Shown: piece after piece, positions 18,574-27,053 of the stretch
Numbering within the stretch: the first letter of the stretch is position 1
How the letters are laid out: each line of letters begins with the position of its first letter
Origin: Paenibacillus solani
GTDB lineage: Bacteria > Bacillota > Bacilli > Paenibacillales > Paenibacillaceae
Assembly (NCBI RefSeq): GCF_001277345.1
Contig: NZ_LIUT01000001.1
Coordinates: forward strand, 1,430,016-1,494,015
Length of the DNA: 64,000 nt
Direction of reading: 5' to 3'
Translations under genes and position numbers: made by a program
Notes under the pieces: generated by a model
Seen by the model: only the letters and a program-made list of their open reading frames with translations
Database searches by the model: none
What the model was told of the DNA's origin: nothing

Positions 18574-18603
18574 AATATATCCACATACTAGGAGAAAAGT
18601 CAA
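18574..18603 (-). promoter_or_regulatory. Promoter of the MutS2-like leader transcript
   Basis: On the minus strand TTGACT (18603-18598), an 18-bp spacer and TATATT (18579-18574) form a good sigma-A promoter. The resulting leader to the MutS2-like start would be about 400 nt. No comparable promoter lies between the second terminator and that gene. Confidence 0.65.
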
Positions 18604-18704
18604 GTGAAAAGTGTAGGTTTGATCCGTACACAAGAAAAAGAGGTGATCCACAGTATAAATTGCCGCAGATCACCCTTATTGGATAGAGATATTAAGATAA
18701 AAAG

Positions 18705-21700
18705 TTAATTGATCATATTGTCGTCACTCAGCGTACGAGTGGGGATCGTAAAGTAGAAGGAGGAGCCGGCATTCTCGCTGCTCTCTACGCCAATAACGCC
18801 GCCCATTAACTCGACTAGTTTTTTACTGATAGCCAGGCCGAGTCCAGTGCCACCATATTTACGATTCAAGGAGGGGTGGAGTTGTGAGAAGGAAGTGAAC
18901 AGTTGATGCTGCTGTTCGTAAGGAATTCCGATTCCCGTATCCTTTACTTGAAATGCTAGCGTATACTCATGTGTACCCTTGCGGTGCAGCCCTTCAACAC
19001 TCATCGTAATGCTGCCCTCATGGGTGAACTTGATTGCGTTGCTGATCAGGTTGACAAGCACTTGCCGCAATCGCAAAGCATCTCCCATAATGACATCTGG
19101 AACGGTGTCGCTGTCTATGCTGCAGGATAACGACAGGCCTTTTTCTATGGCCTTGGCCGAGAACAAATCAACGATTACTTCCAGCAATGAACGTAAATCG
19201 ATTGGTTCGTCATTGATCGTCATATTGCCGGTTTCAATTTTACTGAAATCGAGGATTTCATTCAGGATATGAAGCAGCGATTCACTACTCTCCATTAGTA
19301 TATTTGCATAACTTTCCTGATTCTCATCCAGTTCCGTCGTTTTTAACAGCTCAATCATTCCGATAATACCATTCATTGGTGTACGAAGTTCATGGCTCAT
19401 CATGGTGAGAAATTCGGTTTTAGCTTGATCTGCCTGTTCGGCATGCTCTTTGGCACGGATGATTTCTTTCTCATCCGTGATATCACGAAATACCATGACC
19501 GCCCCTTTACGCTCCCCATGGTCCCAGATAGGATTAACTTGATAATCGGCCAGAAAGCTTGAACCGTCTCTTCGCCATAAGACGATCTCCGTTCGGGACA
19601 ATGGAGTCCCACGTTTGACTGCTCGAATGAGTGGAGAATCCTCTCCTCTATAAAAAGTACCGTCATGGCGAATTTCTTTAACAATCTGCTCACAAGATCT
19701 TCCGATGGTGGCATCAGGTTGGTAATCCAGCATCTTGGCTCCTGCCGGATTGATGAACGCGACATGGCCGTTAATGTCTAGTCCGATAATTCCCTCTGAC
19801 ACGGTGTTCAGCAAAAGAGTGAGCTCCCGGCTGAGCTTCTTGATTTCTTCCATGGTTCGAATGCGTTCCGTAATATCCCGGGTAATACCGTATACACCCA
19901 CAACCTCGTCATCCACGAAAATCGGAATATTGAGAGTATTGATCTCAATCGGATAGCCATCCTTATGGATAATGGTCAGATCGTAGCTCTGAGGTATGCC
20001 TTCCTTGGCCTGATTAAAATGGAACAAAGTGCGGTCTATATCCTTCTCTGCGACAATTGGACCGAAATACATGCCGATTAGCTCATCGAGACTGTATCCG
20101 GTAAGTTCTTGCAAATTTTTGTTGGCCGTTAGGTAATCACCATCCAGGTTCATGGAGTATACCGCCGATGGATTGTACTCAAAAAGCGAACGATAACGCT
20201 GTTCACTTTCTTTGAGCTTAAATTCCATGAGCTTACGCTCGGAAATGTCGCGGGCAATCGAAATGATTTCCTTTTTTTGTCCGTCCTGTGTAGTGATGTA
20301 TTTGCAATTTACCTCAAACCAGATGTGGCGGCCATCCTTATGTATATAGCGGAAGGTGATGGGGGTGAGCGATTTGCCTTCCAGGCAATTCTTCAGATAA
20401 TCCTGTAACGGTACAATGTCTTCAGGATATACATAATCGAATGCACTTGTTCCGATCATCTCTTCAGGATGATAGCCGAGCAATGTGAAACAGGATGGTG
20501 AACAGTATAGAAAGGTGGAACATTCAATTGTGCTGCTTGATATAAAATCTAGCGAGTTCTCGGTAATGAGCTTATATTTATTCTCGTTGACCAGAAATTG
20601 CTGCTCAATCAGCACTTGCTCTGTTATATCCTGTGCCATGCCGACCATCTCCATCGGTTTGCCTTCAATCGTTAATGAGACCTCCCACTGCGCCCTTATC
20701 GTTCGCACCTGACCGTCATGAAGCTGAATCCGGTAAATAATTTCATCGGCTTCTCCGAGAACGGCTTTTCCGATAGCCATCTCCAGACGCTTACGATCTT
20801 CGGGTATGACAAATGACAGCAATGAATTATGGTTTGGTTCGTTGGTGTTGATCTGATACCCAAAAATACGTCTCATTTCATCACTATAGGTGAGCTTGTT
20901 CGTTATCAAATCCCAACGCCAGGAGCCGATCTTGGCAATCCGCTGCGCATGCGCCAATGTATCTTCATCCGTTTTACGTTTGGTGATATTTCGTCCGTTG
21001 GCAAGAACTTTGGTTATTTCGCCTTTGAGCCCTCGTATTAGCTGAAAAGATGTCTCAAACCATAAATAATGGCCGTCTTTATGGCGGATGCGCCTTGTAA
21101 AGCTTTCCTCATCCGAGAATAGCTTACCTGGTTCTTTCATTTGCTGGGAATCGACCTGATGATAGTATTCGATTCGGTTCCTGCCTGACATTTCCTCCTG
21201 AGTATAACCCAGTATTTCTGTAACTGAGGGGGAAACGTACTCGATAATGCCGTCTGTATCGCTAATGGTCACCAAGTCTTGTCCGCTTTTGGAGATAAGA
21301 GCAAGCAGTTCATCTTCCTTTATTGCCGGTGTCATCGTTTCATTTTTCTGGTTTTTCAGCTCAAGACAGCATAGAATCCATTGAGAATCTCCGGGCAAAG
21401 GATGTTTTAGCGAAGATAGCTCCACTGAATATTGGGATCGCTTTCCATCACTATGGACGAAGTCAGAGTCCCATTGGAGCTGGGTAATTGTATTTTGTGT
21501 TAATGATTGTAATGCCTGATTGATCGATAGACTGGATAACACTTGGATTTCGGAAGGTTTGATATGGAGCAGGTCAGAACGCTTGGATTCTGTATAATCA
21601 CAAAAACGATCGTTGACCATCACGACACGCTCATCAACCGCAGAAATCAGGATTGCCCCGCAGGGCAATTTATTAAACATCTGTTCCCAGACCCAATCCT

Positions 21701-21716
21701 CAGCTGAATGCCTCAT
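18705..21716 (-). CDS. Cytosolic multi-PAS sensor histidine kinase
   Basis: A 1003-aa kinase with about six PAS domains in tandem (roughly 10-115, 140-255, 260-375, 380-500, 505-625 and 640-755), several with the PAC signature of the type HKDGHYLWFE. The HisKA dimerisation domain follows with the phospho-acceptor His in FLTMMSHELRTPMNG, then HATPase_c with GTGLGLAISKKLVELMGG. No transmembrane helix or receiver domain is seen, so it should sense a cytosolic cue such as redox, light or small molecules. No response regulator gene lies beside it; it is an orphan kinase, perhaps feeding the sporulation phosphorelay. AGGGAGG precedes the start. Confidence 0.87.
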   Translation of the reverse strand: MRHSAEDWVWEQMFNKLPCGAILISAVDERVVMVNDRFCDYTESKRSDLLHIKPSEIQVLSSLSINQALQSLTQNTITQLQWDSDFVHSDGKRSQYSVELSSLKHPLPGDSQWILCCLELKNQKNETMTPAIKEDELLALISKSGQDLVTISDTDGIIEYVSPSVTEILGYTQEEMSGRNRIEYYHQVDSQQMKEPGKLFSDEESFTRRIRHKDGHYLWFETSFQLIRGLKGEITKVLANGRNITKRKTDEDTLAHAQRIAKIGSWRWDLITNKLTYSDEMRRIFGYQINTNEPNHNSLLSFVIPEDRKRLEMAIGKAVLGEADEIIYRIQLHDGQVRTIRAQWEVSLTIEGKPMEMVGMAQDITEQVLIEQQFLVNENKYKLITENSLDFISSSTIECSTFLYCSPSCFTLLGYHPEEMIGTSAFDYVYPEDIVPLQDYLKNCLEGKSLTPITFRYIHKDGRHIWFEVNCKYITTQDGQKKEIISIARDISERKLMEFKLKESEQRYRSLFEYNPSAVYSMNLDGDYLTANKNLQELTGYSLDELIGMYFGPIVAEKDIDRTLFHFNQAKEGIPQSYDLTIIHKDGYPIEINTLNIPIFVDDEVVGVYGITRDITERIRTMEEIKKLSRELTLLLNTVSEGIIGLDINGHVAFINPAGAKMLDYQPDATIGRSCEQIVKEIRHDGTFYRGEDSPLIRAVKRGTPLSRTEIVLWRRDGSSFLADYQVNPIWDHGERKGAVMVFRDITDEKEIIRAKEHAEQADQAKTEFLTMMSHELRTPMNGIIGMIELLKTTELDENQESYANILMESSESLLHILNEILDFSKIETGNMTINDEPIDLRSLLEVIVDLFSAKAIEKGLSLSCSIDSDTVPDVIMGDALRLRQVLVNLISNAIKFTHEGSITMSVEGLHRKGTHEYTLAFQVKDTGIGIPYEQQHQLFTSFSQLHPSLNRKYGGTGLGLAISKKLVELMGGVIGVESSENAGSSFYFTIPTRTLSDDNMIN

Positions 21717-21918
21717 AATATTAATTGCCTCCCTGAGCTATGCTATACCATTTGATCATAGAGGATGTGATCACTCTATCGCAATAGAAAATATGAAAGA
21801 AAATGAAGAGGGTTCTTATAAGACACAAGAAAGCCAACCGATAAGAGCGCATTCTTATGGCCGGCTAAGCTGAATCTAAAATTGTACCCTTATCTCATGT
21901 TATAGGGGCTATTTACGG

Positions 21919-22203
21919 CTAGCTGTGGAGCAAGGCGCGATCTTCGATATTATTATCAAAATAATGTCCGGCATAGGAGCAGGCAGGGATAATTTTCAAT
22001 TCTTCCGCCCGGGCATATTCAATCACTTTTCGAACAAGTTCTTCTGCGATCCCTTGTCCTCGAAGGGATGGCGAGATATAGGTGTGATCGATACTGATTA
22101 CTCCGTCCCCTTGCGGGGTATACGTGATTTCGGCTGCGGTTTTTCCGTTCTCCTTGATGAAAAACCCACCGGATCTTGCCTGTATATTATGTTTGTGCGT
22201 CAT
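21919..22203 (-). CDS. Small GNAT-like N-acetyltransferase (YjdJ type)
   Basis: A 94-aa minimal acetyltransferase with ISPSLRGQGIAEELVRKVIEYA as the acetyl-CoA loop and a C-terminal CSYAGHYF segment, as in the YjdJ/GtcT-like short GNATs. The ATG at 22203 has GAAGGAGGAC at ideal distance; a longer reading from 22248 would include the site itself. The substrate is unknown. Confidence 0.82.
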   Translation of the reverse strand: MTHKHNIQARSGGFFIKENGKTAAEITYTPQGDGVISIDHTYISPSLRGQGIAEELVRKVIEYARAEELKIIPACSYAGHYFDNNIEDRALLHS

Positions 22204-22333
22204 GTTCTGTCCTCCTTCATCTGGTTGTACTATACCCGTATCCGGCAAGCATTAAACGTTTGGCAGATAGGCAAACACCCTTGGAGGGGCATCTGCATAC
22301 AATACGAGCAGAAGAGAATGAAGGAGGAACATC

Positions 22334-22654
22334 ATGAACCATTATTCAACTCAACAGCAAATGCTGTTTCAATGCGACCATCAGCTGGCGCATTCCATGA
22401 AAAAACATAGAGAACACGCTCATTCGGCTATGAAAAATGCAGTGAATCGCAAGGTAAGAGTGCATACGATGGATGATGAAGCCATTGAAGGTATCGTCAT
22501 TAACGTAGATGCAAAGAATGTGTACATTCTTGTTGAGCAAGGAAACAGAGGTTTTTATCCGGGATATCCTCCATATCCGCCATATGGGCCCAATCCTAAT
22601 GTAGTACTGCCGTTAGCCTTGTTCAATCTACTGGCTGTCAGCTTGTTGTGGTAG
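22334..22654 (+). CDS. Small protein with LSm-like pattern and Pro/Tyr-rich tail
   Basis: A 106-aa protein of unknown function. The first 40 residues are His/Gln-rich. The middle (about 38-68), KVRVHTMDDEAIEGIVINVD followed by KNVYILVEQGN, has the beta-strand rhythm of an Sm-like barrel. A Tyr/Pro/Gly stretch (YPGYPPYPPYGP) and a hydrophobic C-terminal helix follow. It has a strong RBS (AAGGAGGAAC) and its own terminator, so it is surely expressed. Coat or membrane-surface location is only a guess. Confidence 0.75.
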   Translation: MNHYSTQQQMLFQCDHQLAHSMKKHREHAHSAMKNAVNRKVRVHTMDDEAIEGIVINVDAKNVYILVEQGNRGFYPGYPPYPPYGPNPNVVLPLALFNLLAVSLLW

Positions 22655-22660
22655 CACACG

Positions 22661-22697
22661 AAGAACCTGCAATTAGGTTTGCAGGTTCTTTGTTTTT
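22661..22697 (+). terminator. Intrinsic terminator
   Basis: AAGAACCTGCAA and TTTGCAGGTTCTT form a strong stem followed by TTTTT. Confidence 0.85.
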
Positions 22698-22799
22698 GAG
22701 GAGATGTCTCCAGGTTATTGTGATATTCTGACGGTTAGTCAGACATTCGAGAAATGCTTTGGCCTCATGGAATATCTTGACACAAGGCATTTTTGATAC

Positions 22800-23747
22800 T
22801 CAGGCTATAGGCTGCTTATCGATCGTCAAATCTAACCAGTCTAATTCTTCCTTTGTCAGCTGGATGCTGGAGCCTTCATCGCAGGATTGTAACTCTGCGG
22901 CAGATTGCGCGCCGATGAGCGCGCAAGTAGGGAAGGGCTGATTCAAGACGTAAGCAAGCGCGATCTGAATGGCTGTTACATTCTTCGTAGCAGCCAGTTG
23001 TTTGGCGCGCTCTAACCGCTTCCAATTGTCATCGCTGTAGAATACTCTCACCAGATCCGCGTTGTCCCGGATTTCCGGAGTGAATCGGCCGGTGAAGAAT
23101 CCCCGTGCTTGAGAAGACCAGGAGAGCAGGGGAAACTGCTCAGCTTCATGCCATGCCATTGTCCTTGCATCGGCTGAGACGCAGCCTTCCCAGAACGGTT
23201 CATTCGGTTTAGCCAGACTGAGGTTGGGGCTGCTAAAGGAGAATCCGGTCAGTCCATTTGCTTCTGCGTATGCATTGGCATCTCTTATGCGCTCCCATGT
23301 CCAGTTGGATACTCCGATGGCGCCTACACTTCCATTTGAAGTGTATTCATTCAGAGCCTCAATGATTTCCCCTGCAGGGATGCTAGGGTCGTCGCGGTGC
23401 AGTGCGTACATATCGATATAATCCGTTTGAAGCCTTTCGAAGCTCATCGAAATATCGCTCTTGATGTCTCGTTTATTAACGCGGGGGCCATTCTGGTCAT
23501 GATGGGCGCCCTTCGTCAGAATGACGAGTTGATCACGGTTTCCTTTTTCCTGCATATATCGGCCGATGACTTCTTCGCTTTGTCCCCCGCAATATATATG
23601 AGCGGTATCAATGGAATTGCCGCCAATTGCGAGGAACGCATCCAGATTGGCTGCAGCTTTTTCATATGAGTCATGATAGAAATAGTCTGTTCCTTTCATA
23701 AGTACAGAGACAGGTTTATCCAATCCCCGAATTGAAATATACTTCAT
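22800..23747 (-). CDS. Aldo/keto reductase family oxidoreductase
   Basis: A 315-aa TIM-barrel NADPH-dependent reductase. The family signature regions are visible: GGNSIDTAHIYCGGQSE with the catalytic Asp and Tyr, the Lys-containing strand VILTKGAHH, the DYIDMYALHRDDP block and GAIGVSNW. It is transcribed together with the Gfo/Idh oxidoreductase 22 bp upstream, opposite an AraC regulator, suggesting a small sugar or polyol utilisation unit. GGAGGAG precedes the start. Confidence 0.85.
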   Translation of the reverse strand: MKYISIRGLDKPVSVLMKGTDYFYHDSYEKAAANLDAFLAIGGNSIDTAHIYCGGQSEEVIGRYMQEKGNRDQLVILTKGAHHDQNGPRVNKRDIKSDISMSFERLQTDYIDMYALHRDDPSIPAGEIIEALNEYTSNGSVGAIGVSNWTWERIRDANAYAEANGLTGFSFSSPNLSLAKPNEPFWEGCVSADARTMAWHEAEQFPLLSWSSQARGFFTGRFTPEIRDNADLVRVFYSDDNWKRLERAKQLAATKNVTAIQIALAYVLNQPFPTCALIGAQSAAELQSCDEGSSIQLTKEELDWLDLTIDKQPIA

Positions 23748-23769
23748 CTACTTCTCCTCCTATGTGTGA

Positions 23770-24765
23770 TTACAACACAATTCTTTTACGTTGATGGGCA
23801 GATTCCAGGCAGGCCTCGATGACACGCATATTGTGAATTGCATCCTCCGTGGAGAAGCGGAGGGGCTTGTTGTTTAAAATACTTTCTGCCAGCTGATCTC
23901 CTTGCTCACTGTATGCGTTTGCATGTGGAACCTCAACTTCTTTGCGTCCTTGGCCAGTCGTAATGAAGAAGTTCGCTCCGTCTTCAGGCAGGCTATAGGC
24001 ATAGGGAACTTCAATCAACCCTTCCGTTCCTACGATTTCAAGCGGATTACGATAAGCCGCCCACATTCCGCAATCAAAAGTCAGGGACACATCGCCCGCA
24101 AATTCGAGCAAACCGGATGCCATCATATCGACGCCATCATGCTCAGGTGAGAAGAAAGCCTGAACGGTGACCGCTTCCGGTTCTTGACCTAGCAGAAGGC
24201 GTGCGGCATTGATTGGATAACAGCCGACATCATAAATCGAACCGCCGCCCCAATCTTTACGAAAACGGACATTTCCATGATCGGCTGAGCTGTTGAAGGT
24301 AAATGCGCTGCGAATGCCCCGGATTTCTCCAATCGCGCCATCGTTGATCATTTCCTTTATCAAGTCATACCTTGGGTGATATCGATACATGAAGGCTTCG
24401 GCAAGAACAACATTTGCTTTTGCCGCTGCATCAGCCATTTCGGCTGCTTCAGCTTCGGTCAATGCAAGCGGCTTCTCACATAGAATATGTTTGCCTGCTT
24501 CCGCCGCACGGATAGTCCATTCTTTATGTAGGTGGTTAGGAAGTGGAATATATATGGCATCAATGGAAGAATCATTCAGCAAGTCTTCATAACGGCCATA
24601 AGCCCTCGGGATCTGCAGTTCCTCTGCAGTTTGACTTGCTTTTGCTTCATCACGGCTGGCAATGGCTACGACTTCATTAAGACGGGATTGTTGTAAACCA
24701 GGTATGACTGCCCGTTTGGCAATGCCTGCACAGCCGAGTATTCCCCAGCGGAATTTTGGTTTCAT
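23770..24765 (-). CDS. Gfo/Idh/MocA family dehydrogenase
   Basis: A 331-aa NAD(P)-dependent sugar or inositol dehydrogenase-like protein. The N-terminal Rossmann motif is WGILGCAGIAKR, the conserved EKPLALTEAEA and the C-terminal domain motif GGGSIYDVGCYPINAARLL with the catalytic Asp are present. Three Met codons start the frame; the ATG at 24765 has the best distance from AGGAG at 24779-24775. The divergent AraC gene probably regulates it. The substrate is unknown. Confidence 0.86.
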   Translation of the reverse strand: MKPKFRWGILGCAGIAKRAVIPGLQQSRLNEVVAIASRDEAKASQTAEELQIPRAYGRYEDLLNDSSIDAIYIPLPNHLHKEWTIRAAEAGKHILCEKPLALTEAEAAEMADAAAKANVVLAEAFMYRYHPRYDLIKEMINDGAIGEIRGIRSAFTFNSSADHGNVRFRKDWGGGSIYDVGCYPINAARLLLGQEPEAVTVQAFFSPEHDGVDMMASGLLEFAGDVSLTFDCGMWAAYRNPLEIVGTEGLIEVPYAYSLPEDGANFFITTGQGRKEVEVPHANAYSEQGDQLAESILNNKPLRFSTEDAIHNMRVIEACLESAHQRKRIVL

Positions 24766-24885
24766 CTTCATCATCTCCTAAGCATGTAATAAGATTATAT
24801 TGTGATTATAGAAGACAAGAATTAAAATTAATATAATATTATTTTGTAGTGTCATATAACAATATTGTCATGAGGGAGTGATAGG

Positions 24886-25722
24886 GTGAAACGACAAAGC
24901 CATCTGTTGACCCTTCCGCACATGCCATTCTTCTGTTTACCTGAATCCGTCGGGATCTATCGTGATGAGCCGGGACATTCCGTGACCCGGGCGGCGGGAT
25001 CTTTACATAATTTCAATATCCATTACGTCGCTTCGGGGAAAGGGTATGTCGAAATTGATCATGTCGTACATACACTTGGCCCAGGTGAAGCGGTCCTGTA
25101 TTTTCCCATGCAGGCACAGCGTTATTACAGCAGTGAGGATGATCCATGGGATGTGCGTTGGTTTCACTTTTATGGCAGTGGTCTGCAGACGTATTTTATT
25201 GATCGCGGATTTCACAAAAGCCAGCTATGGAGCATCCGGCAGCCGTCTGCCTTTGAGGAAGCGCATGAAGAGTTGTTATCGGAGGCGGAGAACCACCGAA
25301 TGCTTAAACCGGCCCGATTATCAACATTAACATATTCCTTGTTAGCTGTATTCGTGGAGCAGGCAACCTCCTTATCGAACAACAAAACCAACAGCTCGGC
25401 CAACCGGGTTCTTGAGCTGCTGCCGATCATGCAGCAGGGAGCTGCCAAGCCATTTATATTGGAGGAGTGGGCGGACCGACTTGGCGTCACGACCTATTAT
25501 TTCTGCAAATTATTCCGCAATGTAATGGAAATGACTCCGATGGAATTCATAACGAGGTGCCGTCTGCAGATGGCCAAGCAGTGGCTGCTTGATCATAAAG
25601 ACAAAACCATCGGACAAATTGCTGTGGAGGCTGGTTATCCGAGCGTCAGTTACTTTAACAAACGATTTATGGAACATGAGGGCATGACGCCGTCAGCATA
25701 TCGACGCTTATATGGGGTGTAG
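24886..25722 (+). CDS. AraC family transcriptional regulator
   Basis: A 278-aa regulator with an N-terminal cupin sensing domain (about 25-150; HYVASGKGYVEIDH) and two C-terminal HTH motifs (about 180-278; EEWADRLGVTTYYFCKLFR and IGQIAVEAGYPSVSYFNKRF). It starts at GTG 24886 behind GAGGGAG. It is divergent from the Gfo/Idh-AKR pair with a 120-bp AT-rich region between them, the expected place for its operators. Confidence 0.87.
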   Translation: MKRQSHLLTLPHMPFFCLPESVGIYRDEPGHSVTRAAGSLHNFNIHYVASGKGYVEIDHVVHTLGPGEAVLYFPMQAQRYYSSEDDPWDVRWFHFYGSGLQTYFIDRGFHKSQLWSIRQPSAFEEAHEELLSEAENHRMLKPARLSTLTYSLLAVFVEQATSLSNNKTNSSANRVLELLPIMQQGAAKPFILEEWADRLGVTTYYFCKLFRNVMEMTPMEFITRCRLQMAKQWLLDHKDKTIGQIAVEAGYPSVSYFNKRFMEHEGMTPSAYRRLYGV

Positions 25723-25884
25723 TTACAGGAGCTGCATTAGGACAAAGTTAAACTCGACTAAGGTCCAGGATGTAATCAGACCTGTGGTCGGTTATGGAAA
25801 CGGCTTGCCACCATTACAATAAGGTTAACGAAGGATTTGACGAAATCCTGTTCAATTATGTAAATGTGGGTGGGGGAAAGCTGA

Positions 25885-26475
25885 ATGTCCGATAATTCGA
25901 ATATATATGTTCTACTAACAGACACGGGTACGATCTTTACCAGGTTGATCAAACGAGTGACTGCTGCTCCGTATAATCATGCATCGCTTGCACTGGACGA
26001 GAATTTAGAAGAGATGTTCAGTTTCGGGAGGAAAAAAGCCGACAATCCTTGGGCGGGTGGTTTCGTAGAGGAAGATGTGTACGAAGGGATGTATCGGCAC
26101 TTTCCGGGTACCCGCTGTGCCCTGCTGCGACTTGAAGTGACCCGGCAGCAATACGAATTGGTACAGAGCGTAATCCGGCACTATCAGGAAAATGAAGACG
26201 GTTATGGATATAACCTGATCGGCATGTTTGGTGTACTCATGAGACTCGATATTACGAGGGAGCGCTCCTACTTTTGTTCACAGTTCGTAGCCGAAGTGAT
26301 GAAACAAAGTCGAATTAATCTGTGGAACCGGCCTTCTTCTGTAGTTACTCCGCATGATTTCTTCCAACATCCAGCGTTTGATGTGATCTATGAAGGGATG
26401 CTGTACGACTATCCACTGTTAGATCAGTCGAGATTGGCGGGACACCAATCTCCGCTGCTTCCAGTCGCTAGATGA
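25885..26475 (+). CDS. Permuted papain-like (YiiX/NlpC-P60 superfamily) hydrolase
   Basis: A 196-aa protein whose N-terminal YNHASLALD carries the catalytic His and whose central YFCSQFVAEVM (about residue 133) carries the nucleophilic Cys. His before Cys is the order of circularly permuted NlpC/P60 enzymes such as YiiX. These cleave amide or lipid bonds of the envelope. No signal peptide is present, so the protein acts in the cytosol or its substrate is internal. The RBS is GGTGGGGG. Confidence 0.75.
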   Translation: MSDNSNIYVLLTDTGTIFTRLIKRVTAAPYNHASLALDENLEEMFSFGRKKADNPWAGGFVEEDVYEGMYRHFPGTRCALLRLEVTRQQYELVQSVIRHYQENEDGYGYNLIGMFGVLMRLDITRERSYFCSQFVAEVMKQSRINLWNRPSSVVTPHDFFQHPAFDVIYEGMLYDYPLLDQSRLAGHQSPLLPVAR

Positions 26476-26502
26476 ACGGGGATAATACGAAACAGCAATA
26501 AC

Positions 26503-26527
26503 TCTCTGCCTTAGGCAGAGTTTTTTT
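26503..26527 (+). terminator. Intrinsic terminator
   Basis: CTCTGCC-TTA-GGCAGAG followed by seven T. Confidence 0.85.
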
Positions 26528-26637
26528 AATTCTATTTTAATATATTCCTTTCGTTTGAAATAGGAAAATGTATGGTTTTCCTATTACTATTAATATACCT
26601 ATTACATCGTAAAGAGTAAAAAAGGAGTGATAGATAT

Positions 26638-27017
26638 ATGTCAACTTTTGATAATGTCTTGGTTACCGGCAATCAGGCCATACAGCAGCATCTGCAAGTA
26701 AACGGAAATACTACGTTACAAGGAAGTGTTCAGGTCAATACGAATCAAACCGTAGCAAATCATCAGTAGGCAGAAGTGCAAGTGTAGGAGAAAATTTGAA
26801 TGTAACTGGAGTAGCGATCGCGGGTGAACAAGTGAAAGTAACTAATCAAGCAGTACTTCCTGCTGGGGCACCAACCGTGCAAGCCGTCCGGTACTTTGCC
26901 ACGGGTGTTGCTAATCAACCGGGACTTGTACTAAAGGGTACGGACGGATTGGATTATGTTCTCTTCATCGACAATGCCGGCGGAAATGCAAATATTGCCA
27001 ACCAGAGATTGACTTAA
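26638..27017 (+). pseudogene. Frameshifted gene for a repetitive beta-rich protein
   Basis: The first part, 26638-26769 (43 codons, RBS AAAGGAGTGA), reads DNVLVTGNQAIQQHLQVNGN and then stops. The other frame continues without stop from before the break (RSASVGENLNVTG) to 27017, with the same Val/Asn/Gly rhythm. This suggests one original protein of about 125 residues split by a one-base change near 26735-26765. Alternatively the downstream part is translated from TTG 26796, which has AGGAG at 26786-26790. The short, Gly/Asn/Val-rich repeats suggest a surface or coat-associated beta-solenoid. The function is unknown. Confidence 0.55.
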
Positions 27018-27020
27018 TCG

Positions 27021-27053
27021 GGATTATCTCCGCAATGGAGGTATCCTTTTTTT
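27021..27053 (+). terminator. Intrinsic terminator
   Basis: GGATTATCTCC and GGAGGTATCC form a stem around GCAAT, followed by seven T. Confidence 0.8.
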
